From NCBI GenBank assembly GCA_021160955.1, contig JAGHBM010000026.1, forward strand, positions 1 to 5,086: DNA of 5,086 nucleotides, in the 5' to 3' direction. The notes below the pieces were generated by a model. That model was not told where the DNA came from and did no database searches. It saw only the letters and a program-made list of their open reading frames with translations. A program made the position numbers and the translations under genes. Positions 1 to 4,884 of the stretch are shown one piece after another. Each line of letters starts with the position of its first letter. Position 1 is the stretch's first letter. The DNA is from Candidatus Aenigmatarchaeota archaeon (GTDB lineage: Archaea; Aenigmatarchaeota; Aenigmatarchaeia; PWEA01; JAGHBM01).

Positions 1-23
1 GAAATATATATTCAGTGATGAAA

Positions 24-344
24 ATGGCAGAAAATTTTTCAACTTATGGACTATGGACAAGTGTAATAGGCGCTCTGCTAATTCTTATAAATGGTATAGC
101 GGTGCTAGTTAACAATACTCTCTATGGATGGAGTGCTACTGGAGTAACAGCAACAGGATGGATAGAGATAATCCTATCAGTGATAATGTTGATAGCAGTC
201 TACTTCTATAAACAGAATCCAAAGGGAGTAGGTTGGGCAATAGTGATATTAGCCATTATAACACTACCCTTTGATGGAGGATTCTGGTTTATTGGATCAG
301 TGATTGCAATCATAGGTGGAGCTCTCATAGCCTATCAGAAGTAA
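24..344 (+). CDS. Small four-helix integral membrane protein, function unknown
   Basis: A 106-residue hydrophobic protein from the ATG at 24. I see four likely membrane helices at about residues 10-31, 45-63, 67-82 and 85-104, with short polar loops. The loop between helices 2 and 3 contains KQNPKG, and the protein ends in a short YQK tail. There are no catalytic-looking residues in the helices and I do not recognise a named family; small four-helix proteins like this are common in archaeal genomes. Possible starts in frame are GTG 15, ATG 18 and ATG 24. I prefer 24 because GTGAT at 15-19 could pair with the 3' end of archaeal 16S rRNA four bases ahead of it, but 18 is nearly as likely. The gene is followed by a T-rich stretch and appears separate from the next unit. 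The coding call is good; the function is unknown. Confidence 0.8.
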   Translation: MAENFSTYGLWTSVIGALLILINGIAVLVNNTLYGWSATGVTATGWIEIILSVIMLIAVYFYKQNPKGVGWAIVILAIITLPFDGGFWFIGSVIAIIGGALIAYQK

Positions 345-358
345 AGCATTTCAAATTC

Positions 359-376
359 TTTTTTTCTTTTATTTTC
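359..376 (+). terminator. Oligo-T archaeal transcription terminator
   Basis: Fifteen bases after the stop of the small membrane protein there is a run of seven T, then CTTTTATTTTC, with no hairpin before it. T-rich tracts on the coding strand are the usual intrinsic termination signal for archaeal RNA polymerase. It separates this gene from the PRC promoter that starts about 40 bases further on. Confidence 0.55.
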
Positions 377-415
377 GTTATGATTATTAGTATGAGATAT
401 CTAAATTTGAAAAAA

Positions 416-424
416 CTTTAAATA
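416..424 (+). promoter_or_regulatory. TATA box of the PRC-barrel/EndoV-like operon
   Basis: CTTTAAATA is close to an ideal archaeal TATA box and follows an A-rich stretch (411-415) that could act as a BRE. Initiation about 25 bases downstream would fall near 445, giving a leader of roughly 27 nt that carries the ribosome binding site at 458-464. A second AT-rich stretch at 440-450 is a weaker alternative. Confidence 0.6.
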
Positions 425-457
425 TGGAGGAAATTTAATATAATTAAATAATTTTTT

Positions 458-464
458 GAGGTGG
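458..464 (+). promoter_or_regulatory. Ribosome binding site that fixes the PRC start at 473
   Basis: GAGGTGG matches the core of the archaeal Shine-Dalgarno sequence and sits eight bases before ATG 473. This overrules the upstream in-frame GTG at 461, which lies inside the binding site itself. Confidence 0.65.
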
Positions 465-472
465 GATGTTCA

Positions 473-766
473 ATGCCAATAAATGTTAAAACTCTCTCAG
501 AAATCACTGGAAAGGATGTCTTCACGGATAAGGGGGTTTACTGTGGTTCAGTTGAGGATGTAAAGATAAATTTCAGAAAGTTCAGGGTCAAGTCATTGAT
601 CATATCCGTGGCAAAGGGATCTTATCTATCAGAGATCGTTGGAAGAAAAAAAGGAATAGTTATCCCATATCCAATGGTTCTCTCAATAGGCGACATAGTG
701 ATAGTGAAACACATAGTTCCCGCAGCGATAAAAGGAACGGACATAGAAGAAGAGACCGCGGAATGA
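473..766 (+). CDS. PRC-barrel domain protein
   Basis: A 97-residue protein that is essentially one PRC-barrel domain. Near the N-terminus it has the pattern LSEITGKDVFTDKGVYCGSV (residues 8-27), matching the family signature of a short strand, a D-G turn and a G-x-V/I strand. It ends with PYPMVLSIGDIVIV, which fits the archaeal PRC ending in which a Val/Ile-Gly-Asp precedes the last strand. PRC barrels are small beta barrels found in photosynthetic reaction centre H subunits and in RimM. The stand-alone archaeal versions have no firmly assigned role, though RNA or protein binding is often suggested. The start at 473 is chosen on the strength of the ribosome binding site. The stop overlaps the start of the EndoV-like gene (ATGA), so the two are almost certainly co-translated. 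The last ten residues are acidic (TDIEEETAE). Confidence 0.85.
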   Translation: MPINVKTLSEITGKDVFTDKGVYCGSVEDVKINFRKFRVKSLIISVAKGSYLSEIVGRKKGIVIPYPMVLSIGDIVIVKHIVPAAIKGTDIEEETAE

Positions 767-1356
767 TAGACTTCATAGGCGAGCAAGAGAGACTTTCCAG
801 GAAAGTAATTCTCGAGGATAATTTTGATGAACTAAATACAGTTGCAGGTGCAAGTATACGATCCGTTGGGAATAAAATTTATTCTTCGATTGTTGTTTGT
901 GATTATTCATCCATGGATGTTATCGATTTTTCCTTGTCAATGAAGACAACTGATTTTCCATACATTTCTGGACTGCAGTTTTACAGGGAAGGACCAAGTA
1001 TTATATCATCTTTCAAAAAGCTAAAGAGTGCACCGAACTTGCTTCTCCTTAAATCTTCGGGCATCTGTCATCCTAGATTCTTCGGCATGGCTTCTCAAAT
1101 AGGAGTTGTTCTGGATATTCCAACCATAGGAATAACAAAAAACTTGCTTTGCGGTCACGTGAAAGGAGACAAAATAATTTACGGTGGAAGACAAGTCGGC
1201 TGGAAGTTGGGCAACATCTATGTTTCTCCAGGACACATGGTATCTTTGGATTCTTCTCTAAGAATCGTGAAAAACTGTATGAAGGGTCACAGACTTCCGG
1301 AGCCAATTTACCTTGCACAAAAGATTTTGAGAGAACACATTTTTAATAAAAACTAA
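763..1356 (+). CDS. nfi: Endonuclease V-like protein with two metal-site aspartates replaced
   Basis: A 197-residue protein aligning along its length with endonuclease V, the enzyme that nicks DNA or RNA one base 3' of inosine. Family blocks present are the PYIS wedge (66-69; usually PYIP), FYRE with the conserved Glu (E76), GICHPRFFGMAS with the conserved His (H103), DIPTIGITK with the conserved Lys (K126), and GHMVSLDSS followed by CMKGHRLPEP (157-181). Two residues are wrong. The first-strand motif, normally AG-D-V/I, reads AGASI, so the catalytic Asp is Ser31. The V-D-G-H-G segment reads LKSSG, so the second metal-binding Asp is Lys97. In characterised enzymes these two Asp and the Glu bind the essential Mg2+, so a normal nuclease reaction seems unlikely, although the scaffold and hypoxanthine-pocket regions survive. 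The frame is intact, so this looks like a divergent active gene rather than decay. It starts inside the PRC stop codon and has no promoter of its own. The symbol marks homology, not proven activity. Confidence 0.87.
   Translation: MIDFIGEQERLSRKVILEDNFDELNTVAGASIRSVGNKIYSSIVVCDYSSMDVIDFSLSMKTTDFPYISGLQFYREGPSIISSFKKLKSAPNLLLLKSSGICHPRFFGMASQIGVVLDIPTIGITKNLLCGHVKGDKIIYGGRQVGWKLGNIYVSPGHMVSLDSSLRIVKNCMKGHRLPEPIYLAQKILREHIFNKN
1341..1348 (+). promoter_or_regulatory. TATA box for leaderless trmI transcription
   Basis: TTTTAATA lies in the last codons of the EndoV-like gene, centred 27 bases before the trmI ATG. No Shine-Dalgarno sequence is visible in the 15-bp gap, so a leaderless mRNA starting at or next to the ATG is the simplest reading. 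Confidence 0.45.
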
Positions 1357-1371
1357 ATCAAACTATTTTTT

Positions 1372-2139
1372 ATGGTGAGTAAAAAGTTCAAAAAAGGAGA
1401 AAAAGTTCTCATACTGTCCCAAGGAAAAAAATGGGTTGTGAAGCTCGAAGGAAAACAATTCGTCACTCAGTACGGAAGATTAAATCTCGATGAAGTCATT
1501 GGAAAGGAGGAGGGTTACACAACTGAAGTTAACGGAAAGGTGTTTTATTTCTTCAGGCCGACGATATCCGAGTTTCTGACCAAGATAAAGAGGAAGACCC
1601 AAATAATCTATCCAAAGGATCTATCGGTTATGATGTTTCTCTCCGGTGTGAAAGATGATGATGTGATAATAGAGGCGGGAACTGGTTCGGGAAGTTTGTT
1701 GATCTCACTACTAAATACGGTCAAAAAGGGTAAGGTAATTTCCATTGAAAGGAAGAAAGAAGTCCAGGAAGTAGCCCTGAAAAATATCAAAAATTATTTT
1801 GGAAGGATACCGAAAAATCTCAAGCTAATAAACTCCGATGTCTACGAGAAAATTAGCCTGAGAATCAAGAACGCTGATAAGATATTTTTAGATCTCACCG
1901 AACCATGGAGAGCAGTCCACATAATAGATTATTTGAGACCAGGTGGTATTTTGGTTGTGTATAATCCTCAGATAACTCAGATACAAAAGATGGTCGAGAG
2001 TATAAAAGATGATTTTGTCGATGTACAGGTTTTTGAGATATTGAAGAGAAATTGGATCGTGGATGGAAAAAGGGTTCGACCCGAAGACTTGATGAGGGGA
2101 CATGCGGGATTTGTTATGATTGCGAGAAAGATCACTTGA
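1372..2139 (+). CDS. trmI: tRNA (adenine-N1)-methyltransferase TrmI, archaeal type (m1A57/58)
   Basis: A 255-residue SAM-dependent methyltransferase of the TrmI family, which methylates N1 of A58, and in archaea also A57, in the T-loop of tRNA. Residues 1-75 form the small N-terminal beta domain, ending in the hallmark TQIIYPKDLSVM (76-87). The Rossmann domain follows: motif I EAGTGSGS (101-108), the ribose-binding acid in ISIERK (E126), NSDVYE (154-159) for the adenine-binding acid, and the catalytic-type loop FLDLTEPW (172-179). RPGG is at 189-192. The C-terminal family signature RPEDLMRGHAGF (236-247) is intact. Length is as expected for archaeal homologues, which act as homotetramers. It begins 15 bp after the EndoV-like gene with its own TATA box. 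In archaeal tRNA the m1A57 product is the precursor of m1I57. No key residue is missing. Confidence 0.93.
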   Translation: MVSKKFKKGEKVLILSQGKKWVVKLEGKQFVTQYGRLNLDEVIGKEEGYTTEVNGKVFYFFRPTISEFLTKIKRKTQIIYPKDLSVMMFLSGVKDDDVIIEAGTGSGSLLISLLNTVKKGKVISIERKKEVQEVALKNIKNYFGRIPKNLKLINSDVYEKISLRIKNADKIFLDLTEPWRAVHIIDYLRPGGILVVYNPQITQIQKMVESIKDDFVDVQVFEILKRNWIVDGKRVRPEDLMRGHAGFVMIARKIT

Positions 2140-2140
2140 A

Positions 2141-2150
2141 TAAATATTTA
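2141..2150 (+). promoter_or_regulatory. TATA box for the SWIM-motif gene
   Basis: The palindromic TAAATATTTA follows the trmI stop codon by one base and is centred about 29 bases before ATG 2175. No Shine-Dalgarno sequence precedes that ATG. The pairing supports a leaderless start at 2175 rather than any upstream in-frame start within trmI. Confidence 0.5.
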
Positions 2151-2174
2151 TCTCTTTCTTACGAACATTTCAAC

Positions 2175-3017
2175 ATGGAGCTAAAATTTTGGGAAGAGTA
2201 TCCGACGATAAGCAAAATTGATGGTGAAGAAGTAGTTCTCGATAAGCCCTCACACAAGGAGTTGATTGACACGCTCAAGGACTTGAAAGAAGACGAATAC
2301 CTCGTTGTTTATGATTACAAAATACTCCCTCGTGGATTTTATCATTCTTATGATTTTATGAAACACGGGCCGGACTTGAAGATAAAAAAAGTTGATTCGA
2401 ATCCACTGAGGGTTTTCCCAAACGAGCTCAAGAGATATGATCCTTACAGACCAAAGAGAGGATTCAAGTGGACTAACCCGAACATGGAGGTCTCAATCTT
2501 CGTTTCAATTTCTTCCATCATAGATGGTGCAAAACTGTACGCAGCCGAAAAAGAAAACATAAAAGTTGGTGGAAGAGGACGGCGCGCTTGGATAAGAGTT
2601 CCTTCCAGACAAGATGGGGAACATAAAGTTTTCTTGGATCCAATACCCGATCCAAACGGAAGAAATTGGTACGAGTTCTATGGTGACTGTGACTGTGGGG
2701 AGCACATGTTCTACAAACACGGGACCAAATACAAGAACCCAGAAGATTACGTATGTCCTCACATAATTGCGGGATATCATCGTGCCATGGGCGTATTTCC
2801 GGAGATGGGAGAAGATCATCTGCCTCCTTTGTTCCCAGCACCGAGCAAAGATATGTTGTTGTTCGATGAGAGTTTGGCGAAAACATTCGTGAAGGACAAA
2901 TACAGGAGGAGAATAAACAAAGGAGAAAGAGAGGTTTTGCTTTCAAGATACCAAGGATACTACAAGGATGGTTTAACGTTTTCTCTTAAAGGAATCTACG
3001 ATGTGTACGATTTATAA
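2175..3017 (+). CDS. Uncharacterised protein with a SWIM-type zinc motif (CxC...CxH)
   Basis: A 280-residue soluble protein I cannot name. Its clearest feature is C172-D-C174, then 19 residues, then C194-P-H196, placed in WYEFYGDCDCG...YVCPHIIAGYHRAM. This fits the SWIM zinc finger pattern CxCx(n)CxH, including the hydrophobic helix after the last ligand. SWIM fingers bind DNA or protein and occur in SWI/SNF ATPases, MuDR transposases and Sws1-type recombination factors. Before it lies a basic stretch GGRGRRAWIRVPSR (132-145), a plausible nucleic-acid contact. Residues 1-130 are acidic-to-mixed, with no recognised domain; the tail contains KYRRRINKGERE (242-253). The frame stays open upstream to 2052, but that part lies over the trmI C-terminus and encodes an unconvincing Cys/Arg-rich segment; ATG 2175 has a correctly spaced TATA box. 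Neighbours suggest an RNA or DNA role, which is inference only. Confidence 0.82.
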   Translation: MELKFWEEYPTISKIDGEEVVLDKPSHKELIDTLKDLKEDEYLVVYDYKILPRGFYHSYDFMKHGPDLKIKKVDSNPLRVFPNELKRYDPYRPKRGFKWTNPNMEVSIFVSISSIIDGAKLYAAEKENIKVGGRGRRAWIRVPSRQDGEHKVFLDPIPDPNGRNWYEFYGDCDCGEHMFYKHGTKYKNPEDYVCPHIIAGYHRAMGVFPEMGEDHLPPLFPAPSKDMLLFDESLAKTFVKDKYRRRINKGEREVLLSRYQGYYKDGLTFSLKGIYDVYDL

Positions 3018-3026
3018 TTTATAAAA
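3018..3026 (+). promoter_or_regulatory. TATA box for the bPH2 membrane protein gene
   Basis: TTTATAAAA begins directly after the stop codon of the SWIM-motif gene and is centred 24 bases before ATG 3046. The 28-bp gap has no ribosome binding site, so a leaderless transcript is likely. Confidence 0.5.
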
Positions 3027-3045
3027 GTGCACCAAAAATAATTTT

Positions 3046-3561
3046 ATGGATGAAAAAATACTGTGGATCGGAAGAAGATCGAGAAAATCTTTCTTGAAGT
3101 ATTATTTCTCTGCTGTTGTATTCTTTGTTTTGACAGTTGCAATGCTCATCAACATAATTCCAAATTTTCTACCAGAGACACTCGACAACATGATAACTTA
3201 TGCTTTATTTTTTCTTGGTGTCATCTTTTTGCTCGTTGCGGAGGTCAAAAGACTTATTGTGAAATACATAATAACCAATGAAAGAATCATCGAGAACAGG
3301 GGAATCTTCAACATAACTCATGACTCGATACCTTACGAGATGATAGAGAAAATGGTGTTGAATCAGAGTTTGATCAAGAGAATCCTTAAGATAGGGGATA
3401 TGATAGTCGATACGGGTGAAAAGCAATTGGTGCTGGAGTCGTTGGATAATCCACAAAAAATAGAGGATTTAATTTACAAAATGAGAGAAGACGCTTGGAA
3501 GGAGAGGTACATTGAGAGAGGAAGACCTCCCAGTAATGAAGATTTTGGAAAACCAATTTAA
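3046..3561 (+). CDS. Membrane protein with bacterial PH domain (bPH2, YdbS/YdbT-like)
   Basis: A 171-residue protein. The first 17 residues are basic (GRRSRKSFLKYY), followed by two membrane helices at about 19-39 and 50-66. A cytoplasmic domain starts at KRLIVKYIITNERIIENRG. The segment Y-I-I-T-N-E-R-I-I-x-x-R-G-I-F, then SIPYEMIEKMVLNQSLIKRILKIGDM and D-N-P-Q-K-I-E-D-L-I, is the classic bPH2 domain pattern of a strand pair, the I-P-Y element and a terminal helix. The family is common in bacteria and archaea; the molecular role is mostly unknown, with binding of membrane or protein partners presumed. Unlike bacterial YdbT-type proteins, which carry several such domains, this one has a single domain, as in YdbS-like forms. 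The tail (RYIERGRPPSNEDFGKPI) looks unstructured. Confidence in the family is high and in function low. Confidence 0.87.
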   Translation: MDEKILWIGRRSRKSFLKYYFSAVVFFVLTVAMLINIIPNFLPETLDNMITYALFFLGVIFLLVAEVKRLIVKYIITNERIIENRGIFNITHDSIPYEMIEKMVLNQSLIKRILKIGDMIVDTGEKQLVLESLDNPQKIEDLIYKMREDAWKERYIERGRPPSNEDFGKPI

Positions 3562-3581
3562 ACTTTTCCCTTAGTTAACAA

Positions 3582-3589
3582 TTTAAATA
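3582..3589 (+). promoter_or_regulatory. TATA box for the MBL-fold hydrolase gene
   Basis: TTTAAATA, within a longer AT run (3581-3592), is centred about 25 bases before ATG 3610. This is the clearest leaderless archaeal promoter in the window. The 48-bp gap has no ribosome binding site next to the start. Confidence 0.6.
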
Positions 3590-3609
3590 TAAGAGTTTAT
3601 TCTCTTTTT

Positions 3610-4257
3610 ATGAAAATTGAGGACGGGATATATCTTCTCGGTGGAGCTGGAGATGACTCCAATATCTATTGCATAGACAACGAGCTTCTCGTTGATTGTG
3701 GAAGTGGTTTGTTCACGGAACAAATTCTTGCACAGATGGAAGAATATGGAATAGATCCTAAAAAGATAAAGATGATAGTCATAACCCATGCACATATAGA
3801 TCATTGTGGTGCCGCTGGGGAATGGAAGAAAATCACCAAGGCTAAAGTTTTCATTCATGAGAAAGATCTCAACGCACTGGTTACAGGGGAGAACACCCTT
3901 GCCGAGGATGTGGGAATAGAATACAACGGGATAGAACCGGATGGCCTTCTCAAAGAGGGAGAGAAAATAAAGACCAAGAATTATGAGTTTGAAATCCTGC
4001 ACACCCCAGGTCACACGCCAGGATCAGTTTGTTTGTGGGAACCCAAAAAGAAGATCTTGATATCCGGGGATTTGATATTCTTGGACGGAGTTGGTAGGAG
4101 TGACTTGCCCGGTGGGAATGAAAAAGATTTGTTGAAGTCACTCAAGAAAATAAAAAAGTTGGACATACAAGTTCTCTTACCGGGCCACGGTGCACCCGCA
4201 TCCAGTAAGAATCCCTACGCCAAGGATGCGATAAAGAAGATATTGAGCAAGATTTAA
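3610..4257 (+). CDS. Metallo-beta-lactamase-fold hydrolase, glyoxalase II-like
   Basis: A 215-residue cytoplasmic protein with a complete two-metal site. The signature THAHIDHCGA gives H60, H62, D64 and H65. H135 lies in HTPGHTPGSV, D154 in ISGDLIF and H193 in LLPGHG. The stretch GVGRSDLPGGN (160-170) is the mark of the glyoxalase II/YcbL-like branch, whose members hydrolyse thioesters such as S-lactoylglutathione. There is no separate C-terminal helical domain of classical glyoxalase II, and most archaea lack glutathione, so the natural substrate is open; another thiol ester or a related hydrolysis is possible. RNase Z and beta-CASP RNases are less likely because their extra motifs are missing. 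It is preceded by a strong TATA box and overlaps the oppositely oriented response regulator gene by four bases at the stop codons. Confidence 0.92.
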   Translation: MKIEDGIYLLGGAGDDSNIYCIDNELLVDCGSGLFTEQILAQMEEYGIDPKKIKMIVITHAHIDHCGAAGEWKKITKAKVFIHEKDLNALVTGENTLAEDVGIEYNGIEPDGLLKEGEKIKTKNYEFEILHTPGHTPGSVCLWEPKKKILISGDLIFLDGVGRSDLPGGNEKDLLKSLKKIKKLDIQVLLPGHGAPASSKNPYAKDAIKKILSKI

Positions 4258-4589
4258 ATCAAGTCCAGAATCTTTTTTTCTTGTTTGGTGTAGCTTTCTA
4301 TTCCATATTTCTTTGCTTCGTTCACAATTTCTTCATCGCCAGAATATATCAGAATTCTTTTATGTTCTTTCCTTTTCATTTCTTCGACAAGTTCCAAAGC
4401 TTTCCCTTCAAGGCCATCCAATATGCACAAGTCCGGTTTCATACTTTCGTAAGTTTCCAGCAATTCTTTGTCGGTATCTTTCTTCCCATGAAGATAATGG
4501 AATGGTATTACTTCATGACCCTCATCCTCGAGGGCTATTTTGAACGCTTCCAAAGTATTTATCGAGTCATCCACAAGCATGATCTTCAT
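4254..4589 (-). CDS. Stand-alone response regulator receiver (CheY-like) protein
   Basis: A 111-residue single receiver domain. Visible elements are the acidic pair D7-D8 in IMLVDDS, the presumed phospho-acceptor D58 in LCILDGLEG, the switch Ser83 in IYSGD and the conserved Lys102 in YTK. All phosphorylation residues are therefore present. No output domain follows, so it probably works by protein contact, like CheY or Spo0F. Two departures are seen: an enlarged loop and helix between residues 31 and 52, rich in K, D and E, and a shortened loop after D58 lacking the usual Pro-containing x-M-P-x-x-D-G segment. No histidine kinase or chemotaxis gene is in the window, so the partner must be elsewhere. 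The ATG has a TATA box 27 bases upstream and no ribosome binding site, which suggests a leaderless transcript. Its end overlaps the hydrolase gene tail to tail. Confidence 0.88.
   Translation of the reverse strand: MKIMLVDDSINTLEAFKIALEDEGHEVIPFHYLHGKKDTDKELLETYESMKPDLCILDGLEGKALELVEEMKRKEHKRILIYSGDEEIVNEAKKYGIESYTKQEKKILDLI
4273..4279 (+). terminator. Possible oligo-T terminator for the hydrolase transcript
   Basis: A run of seven T on the plus strand lies 16 bases past the hydrolase stop, inside the antisense of the response regulator's Lys codons. Archaeal RNA polymerase can terminate on such tracts, so it may limit read-through into the opposing gene. It could equally be a by-product of the lysine codons. 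Confidence 0.3.
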
Positions 4590-4595
4590 GATACC

Positions 4596-4603
4596 TATAA
4601 TTA
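4596..4603 (+). promoter_or_regulatory. TATA box for the DUF504 gene (divergent region)
   Basis: TATAATTA is centred about 27 bases before the plus-strand ATG 4627. It lies only a few bases from the start codon of the minus-strand response regulator gene. It is a weaker match to the archaeal consensus than the other boxes here. Confidence 0.4.
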
Positions 4604-4612
4604 CTCAAAAAG

Positions 4613-4620
4613 TTAAATAA
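4613..4620 (-). promoter_or_regulatory. TATA box for the response regulator gene (divergent region)
   Basis: Read on the minus strand this is TTATTTAA, centred about 27 bases before the response regulator ATG at 4589. It sits beside the start of the DUF504 gene, so the two opposing core promoters interlock. Confidence 0.5.
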
Positions 4621-4626
4621 TTATTG

Positions 4627-4839
4627 ATGAAGTCAGAACTCGTTGAAAAGATAAACAAATTGATCTGGACGGGAGAAATGCCTCGTTACAGGTTTTTAAT
4701 ATTACATCGTGGTGCTCCCGGAAACGAAAAATGGATAGATGGTGAAGCTATAGAAGCACTCAAGAACAGGTTTTTAATTTTGAAAGATGGAACCATGATA
4801 CCGATCCATAGGATAAAGAAGATATCAAAAAAAGTTTGA
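4627..4839 (+). CDS. DUF504 / MJ1316 RNA cyclic-group end-recognition domain protein
   Basis: A 70-residue protein that is one complete DUF504 (UPF0248) domain. Diagnostic parts are the N-terminal L-V-E-K-I-N-K-L-I-W pattern, RFLILHRGAPGNEKWIDGEAI (a strand, then an R-G-x-P-G turn) and the ending DGTMIPIHRIKKI. The last matches the family's D-G-x-x-I-P-x-H-R-I signature and holds the only conserved His-Arg pair. In larger proteins this domain is linked by context to RNA repair and has been proposed to recognise cyclic phosphate RNA ends; the solo archaeal form has no proven role. The start could be TTG 4624, but ATG 4627 has better codon use and a TATA box about 27 bases before it. The gene diverges from the response regulator gene and is followed within 3 bp by the promoter of the next gene. 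Confidence 0.87.
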   Translation: MKSELVEKINKLIWTGEMPRYRFLILHRGAPGNEKWIDGEAIEALKNRFLILKDGTMIPIHRIKKISKKV

Positions 4840-4842
4840 AAT

Positions 4843-4850
4843 TTTAAATA
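4843..4850 (+). promoter_or_regulatory. TATA box of the truncated final gene
   Basis: TTTAAATA preceded by T-rich sequence. Initiation about 25 bases downstream would fall near 4871, giving a leader of about 14 nt that just includes the ribosome binding site at 4873-4879. Confidence 0.55.
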
Positions 4851-4872
4851 TTGTCTGACTAATTATTTTGTT

Positions 4873-4879
4873 GGAGGTG
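4873..4879 (+). promoter_or_regulatory. Strong ribosome binding site before ATG 4885
   Basis: GGAGGTG is the fullest Shine-Dalgarno match in the window and ends five bases before ATG 4885. It fixes the start of the gene that runs off the right edge. Confidence 0.75.
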
Positions 4880-4884
4880 TATAA

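Noticed and set aside
2..10. AAATATATA as the TATA box of the first gene
   Set aside because: It would place initiation near 31, downstream of all possible start codons (15, 18, 24); the real promoter is probably left of the window.
2052..2174. In-frame N-terminal extension of the SWIM-motif protein into trmI
   Set aside because: It overlaps 88 bases of a well-conserved trmI C-terminus, encodes an unconvincing Cys/Arg-rich peptide, and a TATA box fits ATG 2175 instead.
2688..2762. Cys/His cluster in the SWIM-motif protein as a zinc-dependent deaminase site, a candidate for m1A57 deamination
   Set aside because: The ligand order CxC...CxH does not match the deaminase pattern H-A/P-E...P-C-x-x-C; no such motif occurs elsewhere in the protein.
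2518..2946. Minus-strand 142-codon open frame opposite the SWIM-motif gene
   Set aside because: A shadow of the plus-strand gene: Cys/Arg/His-rich composition, no promoter or ribosome binding site, no recognisable motif.
3583..4014. Minus-strand 143-codon open frame opposite the hydrolase gene
   Set aside because: The plus-strand frame has a complete metal-binding signature; the antisense peptide is low-quality and has no start signals.
4281..4616. Plus-strand 111-codon open frame opposite the response regulator
   Set aside because: A Phe-rich antisense product of a gene that carries all receiver-domain residues on the minus strand.
4688..4778. A 13-base direct repeat, ACAGGTTTTTAAT, at 4688-4700 and 4766-4778
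   Set aside because: Both copies encode RFLI in the two main beta strands of the DUF504 domain; chance codon reuse inside a gene is the simplest explanation.
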